NCBI GenBank assembly: GCA_904373265.1
Contig: CAJFEE010000010.1
Span: 1 to 64,000, forward strand
DNA length: 64,000 nt
Source: Candidatus Harrysmithiimonas galli
GTDB lineage: Bacteria > Bacillota > Bacilli > CAJFEE01
Reading direction: 5' to 3'
Position 1 is the stretch's first letter; each line of letters begins with the position of its first letter. The position numbers were made by a program, and so were the translations under genes. Under the pieces are notes generated by a model. That model saw only the letters and a list, made by a program, of their open reading frames with translations. It searched no databases and was not told the DNA's origin. Shown piece by piece: positions 1-8,658 of the stretch.

Positions 1-254
1 TCATCAAAGTGGCTCCATGTTTTTTCTTTAGTCAAATTTGTTCAAATTGTGGACATAAAGATGGTAAGGAAGCTCGCAATATTTGAAAGTGAGCTTGTTT
101 TATTTGTCATACACACCATAATCGCAATATCAACCTTAGTAAAAATATTCTAACCAAAGATTTACAAATACAGCCATTAGATTTGTCATCCACGAGCAAA
201 AATCGTAGAAACTACGCAGGGAGCTTGATCAATAAGAAAAACCGCTGTGTGTAA
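1..254 (+). pseudogene. tnpB: Decayed 3' end of an IS200/IS605-type tnpB (OrfB)
   Basis: Reading the frame that starts at base 3 gives the C-terminal zinc-ribbon part of a TnpB/OrfB protein: SQICSNCGHKDGK at about 30-68, then CFIC followed by THHNRNINLSKNIL at about 96-155, and a terminal stop at 252-254. The four cysteines in two CxxC pairs and the H-x-R-N-I-N stretch are the usual end of this family. Two in-frame TGA codons, at 84-86 and 90-92, fall exactly where family members normally have Arg and Trp (R-E-W), so both look like single-base nonsense changes. The 5' part lies outside the window, so the state of the rest is unknown. No tnpA is visible. TnpB genes usually overlap a guide (omega) RNA at their 3' end; I could not define one here. 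Confidence 0.75.
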
Positions 255-890
255 AAAAATACGCTTGCAAGTGTATTTATTTTCCAAGACTCTCCTACTT
301 CAAGCGTTAAGAATTGTTAAGTTTAGAGAAGTGGTGAGGAGTTCACATCATTGTGGGAGATCTTTTGTTCATAATGAGGCATCTGTTTAAAAAGGATTTG
401 CTTTTTTATATTTTATCCAATGAATCATTATTTGATGGGTTAAGTTTCAAAATTCATCCTAGCAGTATGTCATTGCTTGGGCAATATTCTGCTTTCTGAT
501 TGAATGGATTTGAAACGGAAAAACTAGGGTCTATGGAGATATTTAGCTGATCTGTCATTAAGGACAGCTTTTAGAAATATTTGATGTCGATATTTTTCTT
601 GAGCCATAGCATTTGATTTTTTGATGAATGTATCATTTGCAAACCAACATAAAAATTTATAGATATTAAAGTGGAAAAGAGAATAAAATAGATTTCTATT
701 TTGGAAATATAAGAGGAGATCAAATATAAATTCTCTTTATTTTATGTTTTAATATATTTATATTTATAAAAAATTCAAATGATAAAAATATATTGATTTT
801 GGATATGAACGGATTGTTTTTTCATTACTGGGAAAATGTCATCTTTCCAATGAAAACGAATATACATAAAAATAAATGATTCCAAAAAGT
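255..890. other. AT-rich gap without a recognised gene
   Basis: No open frame with a ribosome binding site is visible on either strand between the tnpB remnant and the palindromic repeat at 891. The first part may include the right end of the old IS200/IS605-type element, but I could not identify its terminal hairpin with confidence. Confidence 0.5.
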
Positions 891-1080
891 TGAGACAAAA
901 GTGATTCCAATAAAAAAACTGCGCATAAAAACATTTTTCTTTAGAGCATGGCGGAGCATATAATCTTACATTTCATGCACTTTCTTTTTAAGTATGTGAA
1001 TGTTTTTATGCGCTGATTTTCTGTTTCTTTGTATGATTCATAATAGAAATTTTTTGATATTTATTCTTTTTATTTTCAGT
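891..1080. repeat. Palindromic dispersed repeat, copy A
   Basis: The core is a perfect 15-base inverted repeat, GCGCATAAAAACATT at 921-935 and its complement at 999-1013. The left flank (TGAGACAAAAG at 891-901, then a GTGATTC block) matches the left flank of copy C at 23621 almost base for base. The right boundary is uncertain; an ATTTTCA block near 1070 may be the degraded outer repeat. It ends just downstream of def, which reads towards it, so it could also end def transcription. Confidence 0.7.
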
Positions 1081-1097
1081 TTGGTCTTTATCTTTTT

Positions 1098-1664
1098 TTA
1101 AATCGATGAATTTTTTTGAAGGGGTTTGGCTCCCTTTGGAATATGGAATGGATTTTCTTTATTGATATGATCGTAAAATAAAATGCCGTTTAAATGATCC
1201 ACTTCGTGTTGAATGACAATTGCTGGGTAGCCCTGGAGTTTCAGCTCAATTGGTTCACCGTTTTCATCGAAGGCTTTGACACGGATACGTTTGGCGCGCG
1301 GTACAATTCCTTCTACCTCATAATTTACAGATAAACAGCCTTCTCCTTCTGGTATAAAAGTTTGTTCAACGGAGTGACTGATAATTTTTGGATTGATAAG
1401 CTTATAGCTGTACAGTTTTCCATCTATATCTTGAAGATGAATCGCAATCATTCTTTTGGTAATCCCGATTTGTGGTGCAGCCAAACCAACTCCGGAACGT
1501 CCTCCGTCTTTTTCAATAAATTCCGGATTTTGACTGTTTATAATGTATTCGTGCAGGTCAAGAACCGTTTGTTTGTCTTCCTTACTCAACGGTATGGCAA
1601 CTGGTTCACAACGCATCCGAATTCGTGGATCTGTATCGAATATAATGTCCTTGCTTGTAATCAT
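1098..1664 (-). CDS. def: Peptide deformylase
   Basis: A cytosolic metalloenzyme that removes the formyl group from the N-terminal methionine of nascent proteins. All three family motifs are present: GVGLAAPQIG at residues 58-67, EGCLS at 108-112 with the metal-binding Cys110, and HEVDH at 153-157 with the two metal-binding histidines and the catalytic glutamate. At 188 residues, with an insertion before the first motif, it fits the longer Gram-positive (type II, DefB-like) enzymes. A clear ribosome binding site (GGGAGG) precedes the ATG. It is a single gene, transcribed away from spoIVA. High confidence in function. Confidence 0.95.
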   Translation of the reverse strand: MITSKDIIFDTDPRIRMRCEPVAIPLSKEDKQTVLDLHEYIINSQNPEFIEKDGGRSGVGLAAPQIGITKRMIAIHLQDIDGKLYSYKLINPKIISHSVEQTFIPEGEGCLSVNYEVEGIVPRAKRIRVKAFDENGEPIELKLQGYPAIVIQHEVDHLNGILFYDHINKENPFHIPKGAKPLQKNSSI

Positions 1665-1850
1665 AAAATCCTCCCTAAAATTTTATATCTTTTTTTAACC
1701 ATTTTAGCATGATTTATATAGAAAATGAATGCTTGGCACTTCATTAAAAAATGACATATTTTTTTTATTTGGGCATACATATGCTTATAAGATTTTCTAT
1801 GAAATGCTAGAAGATAAACGTTTCATAGTGCAAAAAATCTTAATTTAGTT

Positions 1851-1881
1851 GTCATAAATGAATAGGACAGTGACATAAATT
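1851..1881 (+). promoter_or_regulatory. Candidate sigma-E promoter of spoIVA
   Basis: TCATAAAT at 1852-1859 and CATAAATT at 1874-1881 resemble the -35 and -10 elements of the mother-cell sigma factor sigma-E (-10 consensus CATAnnnT), with about 14 bases between them. spoIVA of B. subtilis is known to be sigma-E dependent, which supports the reading. Confidence 0.5.
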
Positions 1882-1936
1882 GTACGAGTAGGAATGGATA
1901 AAAAAGATGTCCCAAGTAGAAGCGGAGGGAATGAAT

Positions 1937-3415
1937 ATGGAAAAAGTAGATATTTTTAAAGATATTGCAGAACGTACAGGAGGTGATATTTATTTAGGCG
2001 TAGTCGGTCCTGTACGTACAGGAAAATCTACATTTATCAAGCGGTTTATGGAGTTAGTTGTAATTCCAAATATTACATCTGAAGCAGAAAAAGCACGGGC
2101 ACAGGATGAATTGCCACAAAGTGCGACTGGAAAAACAATTATGACGACTGAACCGAAATTTGTGCCAAATACAGCAGTAAAGGTAAAAATTGAAGAAGGG
2201 CTGGAAGTAAGTATTCGATTGGTTGATTGTGTTGGGTATGCTGTTGTGGGTGCACAAGGATATACGGATGAAAATGGACCACGTATGATTCATACTCCAT
2301 GGTATGAGGAAGCCATTCCATTTGAAGAGGCAGCAGAAATCGGAACACGAAAAGTGATCCAGGAGCATTCAACGATTGGAATCATTGTAACAACAGATGG
2401 ATCAATTGGAGAGATTGCACGCCATGATTATGTGCAGGCTGAGGAACAAGTTGTAGAAGAAATGAAAGCAGTAGGCAAGCCTTTTATTTTGGTTTTGAAT
2501 TCTGCTCAGCCTTATGCAACTGAAACGGAATATTTAAGGCAGGAACTACAAAATAAATACGATATTCCGGTATTGGCAATGGGTGCTGAATCAATGAATG
2601 AAAATGAGGTTCTTTCGATTCTTCGTGAGTCATTATATGAATTTCCAGTTCTGGAGGTGAATGTAAATTTACCAAGTTGGGTTATGGTATTGCGTGAAGA
2701 ACATTGGTTGCGTCAAAGCTTTCAAAATGCAGTGAAGGATACGGTTCAAGATATTAAACGTTTAAGAGATGTTGGTCGGGTTGTGGAAATGTTTGCAGAA
2801 TATGATTTTATTTGTCAGGCGTCTATGGCAGGCATTGATTTGGGTCAAGGCATTGCAGAAATCGATCTGTTTGCACCAGATGAATTGTACGATCAAGTTT
2901 TAAAAGAGATTGTCGGTGTGGAAATTACGGGGCGGGATCATTTACTTCAACTGATGCAGGAATTGGTATACGCTAAGCAAGAATATGATCAAGTCGAAGA
3001 AGCTTTAAAAATGGTAAAACAAACCGGTTATGGTATTGCTGCACCAAGTTTGCAGGAAATGAGTCTGGATGAGCCAGAAATTATTAAGCAGGGTGCTCGA
3101 TTTGGTGTCAAATTAAAGGCAGTTGCGCCGTCTATTCATATGATTAAAGTTGATGTAGAAAGTGTGTTTGAACCGATTATTGGTACAGAAAAGCAAAGTA
3201 CAGAGCTGGTTAGCTATTTGATGCAGGATTTTGAAGAAGATCCGCTATCCATCTGGAATTCCGAAATTTTTGGTCGTTCCCTCAGTTCAATTGTTCGGGA
3301 AGGGATTCAAGGTAAGCTGGCCTTAATGCCAGAGAATGCACGCTATAAGCTTAAGGAAACATTGGAAAGAATTATTAACGAAGGCTCAGGCGGTTTAATC
3401 GCAATTATTCTTTAA
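1937..3415 (+). CDS. spoIVA: Stage IV sporulation protein A, coat-basement ATPase
   Basis: SpoIVA is made in the mother cell and polymerises, driven by ATP hydrolysis, into the basement layer on which the spore coat is built; it is also needed for cortex assembly. The product starting at 1937 has 492 residues, the length of the B. subtilis protein, and is very similar along its whole length as I recall it. The Walker A region GPVRTGKST lies at about residues 24-32, and the conserved C-terminal end SGGLIAIIL is intact. Start choice: GGAGGG at 1924-1929 is seven bases before the ATG at 1937; the ATG at 1931 is too close, and an upstream ATG at 1907 lacks a site. It stands alone with its own candidate sigma-E promoter and is firm evidence for an endospore former. 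Confidence 0.98.
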   Translation: MEKVDIFKDIAERTGGDIYLGVVGPVRTGKSTFIKRFMELVVIPNITSEAEKARAQDELPQSATGKTIMTTEPKFVPNTAVKVKIEEGLEVSIRLVDCVGYAVVGAQGYTDENGPRMIHTPWYEEAIPFEEAAEIGTRKVIQEHSTIGIIVTTDGSIGEIARHDYVQAEEQVVEEMKAVGKPFILVLNSAQPYATETEYLRQELQNKYDIPVLAMGAESMNENEVLSILRESLYEFPVLEVNVNLPSWVMVLREEHWLRQSFQNAVKDTVQDIKRLRDVGRVVEMFAEYDFICQASMAGIDLGQGIAEIDLFAPDELYDQVLKEIVGVEITGRDHLLQLMQELVYAKQEYDQVEEALKMVKQTGYGIAAPSLQEMSLDEPEIIKQGARFGVKLKAVAPSIHMIKVDVESVFEPIIGTEKQSTELVSYLMQDFEEDPLSIWNSEIFGRSLSSIVREGIQGKLALMPENARYKLKETLERIINEGSGGLIAIIL

Positions 3416-3790
3416 ATATAAAAAATTATGTTCTTCTTTATTTGTAGTTTTTAAGAAAAAGATGTATTGGATTTGAATATAAATTTAAAGGAGAAAATGA
3501 CGAAAATATTTGTTTGATTTCTTTGTTATGAGCTCCTTTGTGTATAAATGTAGAAAGAAGCATTTATAGAACATTTAAATATGATGTGTGTGGATGGTTA
3601 AGCATCATTTACAAAGATTCCTTAAGGTTGTCATTCAGGTACAGTCAATATTGTTTTATATTTTCTTAAATCATGCTGTGCTTTAGAAGCATTTTTTATT
3701 GATCATTATGCAAGACCAGGAAAAAGTTGGAAAATAAAAGGAATGGATGGCAAAAAACTTCTATTATGGACCATGCAAGGAAGTAGAATA
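3416..3790. other. Gap without a recognised gene downstream of spoIVA
   Basis: No convincing open frame or strong terminator. A short open stretch (about 3700-3792) reads through without recognisable similarity and has no start site; I treat it as non-coding. Confidence 0.4.
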
Positions 3791-3931
3791 TGAGATAAAA
3801 TAAGCGCGTAAAACGTTGATATATTTGAAAAATTGTATGAAGTGTGAAATGAAAAGACGCACTATGTTTTAAAAAGAGTGACGTTTTATGCGCGATTGTT
3901 TATTTGAATTATTTTTCCCTTAATTTTATAT
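3791..3931. repeat. Palindromic dispersed repeat, copy B
   Basis: The outer left end TGAGATAAAAT (3791-3801) is identical to that of copy C. The core inverted repeat is GCGCGTAAAACGT at 3804-3816 and ACGTTTTATGCGC at 3881-3893 (one mismatch). The right flank carries a TTTGAATT block and ends near ATTTTATA at 3923-3930, a degraded version of the outer repeat. Relative to copies A and C, it lacks about 20 bases between the outer and inner repeats on the left. Confidence 0.7.
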
Positions 3932-4529
3932 TGTATGATATATCATGTGAAAAAATGAATGATTTCATTTATATATTTTAAAGAGTTGTAATAATTGAAA
4001 TATTGTATCTTATGGTTTGTAAAGATATATGTATTTTTCCCAAATAGCTTTGGTAGTTTCTGGGATACAAATAGTTAGGTCATCTAAAAAGTAAAAACGA
4101 ATGGAATTGAGATATCTAAGAGAAAAGTGGATGCAAACAGGAGAAGAAAACAGTACACCATTCTTAAGAATATATGTTTTGATTCATCCTGTTTACATAA
4201 GGAAAAGAAGATTTTCAGATCAATGGGACCAGAGGTAAAAGTTTTTTCAAAGCAGCCTAAAAAAGATATTCAAACTGGCTGACTTTTGTAAACGTAGTCC
4301 ACTGAATGAGAATTTCCTAGGCTTCCCAGACGATGTTGTACGTGCATTTTTGACTTGAAAAACATTTTAAAAGTAAAAAAAGTGCTGAGTAAAAACAACG
4401 AAACGGTTAAAGTTATAGTTGTTTCAGTTTGTCGTTGGGATGCCAATTCTATTGTTTTACTATAGAGTCAAACCATAGTTGCAAGTAATTTGTAGATTTT
4501 TTGTATTAAACGGGCAGATTTTCTGTTGT
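3932..4529. other. Gap without a recognised gene between repeat B and the arc cluster
   Basis: No supported gene. Around 4395-4440 there are interlocking short inverted repeats (CAACGA-AAC against GTT-TGTCGTTG, and GAAAC against GTTTC) downstream of the minus-strand arc cluster, which could form its terminator, but no clear T-tract follows. Confidence 0.4.
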
Positions 4530-4982
4530 TTATACTTTTGTTCCAGTTTCATCACGATATTTTTTATGAAATGAATAAGCTGGTTTGCCGCTGCTGTATG
4601 TAGCAAGCTGTTGAATGACAGCAAATAAAAGAATCGGTATATATAAATAAATGATGTACCCTTTTATATTTAAAAGTGCTACCATCAGAACAAGAACAGC
4701 AAGAAGTGATAAAATAAAGGCTGTTCGCTTTGAACGTTTTAAGTAGTAAAGAACAGATATACCAGTCATGAATCCGATTTGGAAGAAGAAAATAGAAAAC
4801 AAAATATAAATGCCTAATGTTTGAAACAATGGTTGAATATTTGGCATATATGCAAAAAGCAGTACAAATAAAAATGTCAAGCATCCAAACGGTATATACA
4901 ATTTCCCAGTGCTTTTTTGTGTAAAAAGCAAAATAACTGTAAAGATAAAAAATAAAATTGAAAAAAGACTCATAATGCCCAT
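4530..4982 (-). CDS. Small membrane protein linked to the arc cluster, unknown function
   Basis: Not recognised. The 150-residue product has about five hydrophobic segments spread over residues 5-25, 30-50, 55-80, 90-110 and 112-130, and ends in a polar tail of about 20 residues rich in Lys, Arg and Tyr. It begins 15 bases after the stop of the antiporter gene on the same strand, so it is probably the last gene of that transcript. Start choice: TAGGTGA sits five bases before the ATG at 4982; an in-frame GTG at 4991 overlaps that site and is less likely. The position suggests an accessory to amino-acid transport, but that is only inference. Confidence 0.7.
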   Translation of the reverse strand: MGIMSLFSILFFIFTVILLFTQKSTGKLYIPFGCLTFLFVLLFAYMPNIQPLFQTLGIYILFSIFFFQIGFMTGISVLYYLKRSKRTAFILSLLAVLVLMVALLNIKGYIIYLYIPILLFAVIQQLATYSSGKPAYSFHKKYRDETGTKV

Positions 4983-4997
4983 GATTTTCACCTAATT

Positions 4998-6521
4998 TTA
5001 AAAGATTAGCATTGCAATGGAAAGAATAATGACAGAGACAATAAGTAAAAAGATGAGCAACTTCCAGACAAATTTCAACCATGTGCCATATTCAACTTTA
5101 GCGATACTTAATCCACCCATTACAACACCAGAGGTTGGTGTAAATAAATTGACTAAACCAGATCCAGCAGTAAAAATCATAATCATAACCTCGGGAGATA
5201 AATTGAGGTTTTTTGCAAGTGGTGCAAAAATCGGAATAGATACGGTTGCAAGCCCCGAGGATGATGGGATGAGAAAGGATAAGCCCAAATAAATACAATA
5301 GGATAGTGTAACAAAGGCAATGCCGGAAATATTGTTTAGTATATTGGAAGCTTTATCCAAAATAAATAAATCCAACCCAGAGTTTGACATAATAAATGAA
5401 ATACCGCGGGAAATCCCAAGAATCAGTGCGACGCCAACCATGTCTGCTGCCCCGATAATAAATGAGTCCATCAAATCTTTTTCACTTAAACGATATACAA
5501 TGCCGATAATTAAGCTCATAATAAAAAACCATGCCGCCAACTCTGGAAATGACCATTCACCCAATGCAGAACCGGTTAAAAATCTTGTCGGTTCAAAAAT
5601 ATGAACCCCGAAATCTGCCCATGGAACAACCCCTAGGATCATAATGAAAAAAGCAATTCCGAATAAAATTAAGACCCACTTACGTTTTTTTGTAAACGTT
5701 AGTGTTTCCTCCTGATGATGGCTGTAAGCTTCATCTACATCTTTCCATTCACTTTCTGACAGTATAGAAGCCTCACGTTTGTTTCTTACTTTATTAGCAT
5801 AGCGCATCACAAAAAAGATAGAAATGGCTAAAGTGGCAATCCAAAGAAACAATCCGATGCCAATCATAATTCCTTGATTGACATTGATACCAACAGATTT
5901 TGCAGATGCTGCCGCAACACCAGGTGCAAATGGATTGACAGTTGATCCCAATGTTCCACAACCTGCTCCGAGCATAATGGTTGCAACTGCAACAAGTGGA
6001 TCAAATCCTACAGCAAGCATTGTTGCCGTAATGAGAGCATAAAAGGCTAGGCTTTCTTCGGCCATACCGTAGGTTGTTCCTCCAAGTGAGAAAATAATCA
6101 TCAGTATGGGAATAAGCAGGAGTTCTTTTCCTTTCATGCGTTTTACAATGGCAGCTACACCAGCGTCCAATGCACCAGTCTTGGTTATAACGCCTAAAAA
6201 GCCGCCAATAATTAAAATAAAAAATGCAACATCAATGGCTCCGGCTAAAGAGCCATTGTTCCATACGTCGATATATGGATGATCCAGAGCCTTTAAATCA
6301 TCCAGTGATTGAATAATTTTTCCTTCCTGCATGTTTTCTAATATTCGTTCTTGTGTATTAGAGTCTTTAATGCCGATCATCCCGTTTATTGGGGCCATAA
6401 TGACGTCATTGATTTTTGCTGGAATAACATCTGGAACGAATTGTGTAATCAGTCCAACAGCGACTGTTAAAATGAGTAGTACTGTATATGCGGTGGGGAA
6501 TTTGAATTTTTTCTTATCCAT
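4998..6521 (-). CDS. YfcC-family membrane carrier, probable arginine/ornithine antiporter
   Basis: A 507-residue integral membrane protein with about twelve hydrophobic segments. It resembles the YfcC/DcuC-like carriers (C4-dicarboxylate anaerobic carrier superfamily), with a central glycine-rich half around GGTTYGMAEE and a C-terminal region with VNLFTPTSGVVMGGL. Members of this family fill the ArcD position in several Firmicutes arginine deiminase clusters, where the expected task is to exchange external arginine for internal ornithine. The gene follows arcC on the same strand, but a strong hairpin lies between them (6575-6643), so it may be expressed at a lower level. An AAGGTG site precedes the ATG. 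The substrate is inferred from context, not from the sequence. Confidence 0.85.
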   Translation of the reverse strand: MDKKKFKFPTAYTVLLILTVAVGLITQFVPDVIPAKINDVIMAPINGMIGIKDSNTQERILENMQEGKIIQSLDDLKALDHPYIDVWNNGSLAGAIDVAFFILIIGGFLGVITKTGALDAGVAAIVKRMKGKELLLIPILMIIFSLGGTTYGMAEESLAFYALITATMLAVGFDPLVAVATIMLGAGCGTLGSTVNPFAPGVAAASAKSVGINVNQGIMIGIGLFLWIATLAISIFFVMRYANKVRNKREASILSESEWKDVDEAYSHHQEETLTFTKKRKWVLILFGIAFFIMILGVVPWADFGVHIFEPTRFLTGSALGEWSFPELAAWFFIMSLIIGIVYRLSEKDLMDSFIIGAADMVGVALILGISRGISFIMSNSGLDLFILDKASNILNNISGIAFVTLSYCIYLGLSFLIPSSSGLATVSIPIFAPLAKNLNLSPEVMIMIFTAGSGLVNLFTPTSGVVMGGLSIAKVEYGTWLKFVWKLLIFLLIVSVIILSIAMLIF

Positions 6522-6574
6522 GTTTTCACCTTCTTTATGTGTAGTAACAAAATCAAGTTCATATTTGTTATAAA

Positions 6575-6643
6575 AATCCGAGCAAGAGACTGCGCAGGTT
6601 TTGCAAAATCAGAAACAGATCTGCTTTGTCCTCTGCTCGGATT
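6575..6643 (-). terminator. Hairpin between arcC and the antiporter gene
   Basis: A perfect 10-base inverted repeat (AATCCGAGCA at 6575-6584 and its complement at 6634-6643) followed on the minus strand by a short T-run. It lies inside the arc cluster and could partly terminate transcription between arcC and the antiporter. The long loop contains secondary pairings such as GCAGATCTG. Confidence 0.65.
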
Positions 6644-6685
6644 ATTTGATTGAATGTGGGTTACCAGCTGGAATGATCAAGGAAT

Positions 6686-7621
6686 TTATGCATGAATATA
6701 GGTGCCAGTTTTTCCTTGTAAGGCTTCTTTTGCTTTTTCTAAGGATGTAATAATGGCTGTTCCATCTGGTGTGTTCTCTACAAATTGAATACATGCTTCT
6801 ACTTTTGGCAGCATGGATCCAGGGGCGAAATGCCCTTCTTGAATATAACGTTTTGCTTCATCTACTGTGATAGAAGTCAAAGCTTTTTGATTAGGCTGGT
6901 TATAATGAATGAATACTTGTTCGACTGCTGTTAAAATAATCAGCATTTTGGCATGAATATCTTGTGCTAGCTTAGCTGAAGATTTGTCTTTATCAATAAC
7001 GGCATCGATTCCTTGAAGACCATCGTCTGTTTGAATAACAGGTATACCGCCACCACCGACTGTAATTACCACATCTTCATGCTCTACAAGCTGTTTAATG
7101 GCTTCGAGTTCGACAATTTCCTGTGGTTCAGGAGAAGGAACAACTCGGCGATATCCACGACCAGAGTCCTCTATGAAATGATAGCCTTTTTCTTGTGCAA
7201 TTTGATCGGCTTCTGTTTTATTGTAAAAAAGTCCAATTGGTTTTGTTGGATGTACAAAAGCTGGGTCGTCTTTATTGATAATGACCTCAGTAACAATACA
7301 GGCCACCTCTTTATCGATATTACGGTCATCAAGCTCTTGTTTAATGGATTGCTCCAGATGGTAACCAATATATCCTTGGCTCATGGCTCCACATTCTGGA
7401 AACGGCATCGGTGTTTTCGTTGCGCCATGTGTAGCGGCATATTCCATTGCTGAGTTTATCATTCCAACCTGAGGACCGTTCCCATGTCCAACAATGACTG
7501 TATAGCCTTCTTCGATTAAATCTACGATATTTTTTGCAGCTTTTTTTACAAGTTGCAATTGTTCTTCTGATGTATTACCGAGTGCATTTCCGCCCAAGGC
7601 AATGACTAATTTTTTATTCAT
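6686..7621 (-). CDS. arcC: Carbamate kinase
   Basis: Last enzyme of the arginine deiminase pathway: carbamoyl phosphate plus ADP gives ATP, ammonia and carbon dioxide. The 311-residue length and the motifs are typical: ALGGNALG at the N-terminus, GHGNGPQVG near residue 47, the central VGGGGIPV and the C-terminal FAPGSMLPKVEA. The gene is 14 bases after argF and has a TAGGAG site before its ATG, so it belongs to the arcA-argF-arcC transcript. Carbamate kinases with these motifs are well separated from other amino-acid kinases; confidence is high. Confidence 0.96.
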   Translation of the reverse strand: MNKKLVIALGGNALGNTSEEQLQLVKKAAKNIVDLIEEGYTVIVGHGNGPQVGMINSAMEYAATHGATKTPMPFPECGAMSQGYIGYHLEQSIKQELDDRNIDKEVACIVTEVIINKDDPAFVHPTKPIGLFYNKTEADQIAQEKGYHFIEDSGRGYRRVVPSPEPQEIVELEAIKQLVEHEDVVITVGGGGIPVIQTDDGLQGIDAVIDKDKSSAKLAQDIHAKMLIILTAVEQVFIHYNQPNQKALTSITVDEAKRYIQEGHFAPGSMLPKVEACIQFVENTPDGTAIITSLEKAKEALQGKTGTYIHA

Positions 7622-7635
7622 TTTTCTATCTCCTA

Positions 7636-8631
7636 TTATGCGCCAATTGTAGCAAGAATAATGGCTTTGATGGTGTGCATTCGGTTTTCTGCCTCATCAA
7701 ATACAACCGACTGTATTGATTCAAATACTTCATCGGTTACTTCCAGCTCATTTAGACCGAATTTTTGCCCAACCATTTTTCCTGTATCGGTGTTGAGATC
7801 ATGAAAGGCAGGGAGACAGTGCATAAAGATGGCATGTTCGTTTGCATTTTCCATCACTGCACGGTTGACTTGGTAAGGTTTTAAAAGTGTTAAGCGCTGC
7901 TCCCATACTTCATCTGGTTCACCCATTGATACCCAAACATCGGTATAAATAACATCCGCATTTTTGGTTCCTTCTTGTACATTTTCTGTTAAGGTAATGG
8001 TTGCACCAGAGTTTTTTGCAATTTCTTTACAGGTTTGTACCAGAGATTCTTCTGGGAATAATTGTTTTGGTGCAACGGCTGTAAAGTGTAAACCCATTTT
8101 TGCACAAGCAACCATTAAAGAATTTCCCATATTGTTTCGTGCATCGCCCATATAGACAAAGCGGATGCCTTTTAAGTAGCCAAATTTTTCTTCAATGGTG
8201 AGTAGATCGGCAATCATTTGGGTTGGATGGAAATCATCAGTCAATCCGTTCCATACGGGTACACCAGAATATTTTGCCAAGTCTTCAACAATTTTTTGGT
8301 CAAAGCCACGGTATTCAATTCCATCATACATTCGACCCAACACGCGTGCTGTGTCAGCAATCGATTCTTTTTTTCCCATTTGTGATGACCCAGCATCTAG
8401 AAAGGTTACGCCCATTCCAAGATCATTGGCTGCGACTTCAAATGAGCATCTTGTCCGTGTAGAAGTTTTTTCAAAAAGAAGTACAATGTTTTTTCCTTTA
8501 AGTAAATCATGTTTGATACCAGTATGTTTTAATTTTTTTAGATGTTTAGATAAATCAATTAGGTAACGAATTTCATCTGGTGTAAAATCCAGTAGTTTTA
8601 AAAATGAACGTCCTCGTAAATTTAATCCCAT
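7636..8631 (-). CDS. argF: Ornithine carbamoyltransferase (catabolic, arcB-type context)
   Basis: Interconverts citrulline plus phosphate with ornithine plus carbamoyl phosphate; here it would work in the catabolic direction between ArcA and ArcC. The 331-residue protein has the carbamoyl-phosphate motif STRTR at residues 57-61, the ornithine-side motif HCLPAFHD near residue 270, and the family block [11 protein letters not shown] in the second domain. A GGAGG site precedes the ATG, and it begins 27 bases after arcA. The sequence alone does not separate anabolic from catabolic enzymes; the catabolic role rests on its place in the arc cluster, for which arcB is the other common name. Confidence 0.95.
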   Translation of the reverse strand: MGLNLRGRSFLKLLDFTPDEIRYLIDLSKHLKKLKHTGIKHDLLKGKNIVLLFEKTSTRTRCSFEVAANDLGMGVTFLDAGSSQMGKKESIADTARVLGRMYDGIEYRGFDQKIVEDLAKYSGVPVWNGLTDDFHPTQMIADLLTIEEKFGYLKGIRFVYMGDARNNMGNSLMVACAKMGLHFTAVAPKQLFPEESLVQTCKEIAKNSGATITLTENVQEGTKNADVIYTDVWVSMGEPDEVWEQRLTLLKPYQVNRAVMENANEHAIFMHCLPAFHDLNTDTGKMVGQKFGLNELEVTDEVFESIQSVVFDEAENRMHTIKAIILATIGA

Positions 8632-8658
8632 TTTTTTTCCTCCATTTTTGGTTTATGT

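Noticed and set aside
3700-3792. Short open stretch downstream of spoIVA
   Set aside because: No start site, no similarity, and it runs straight into repeat copy B.
5017-6573. Several plus-strand frames opposite the YfcC-type carrier
   Set aside because: They lie antisense to a well-supported gene, have no start sites and no family resemblance.
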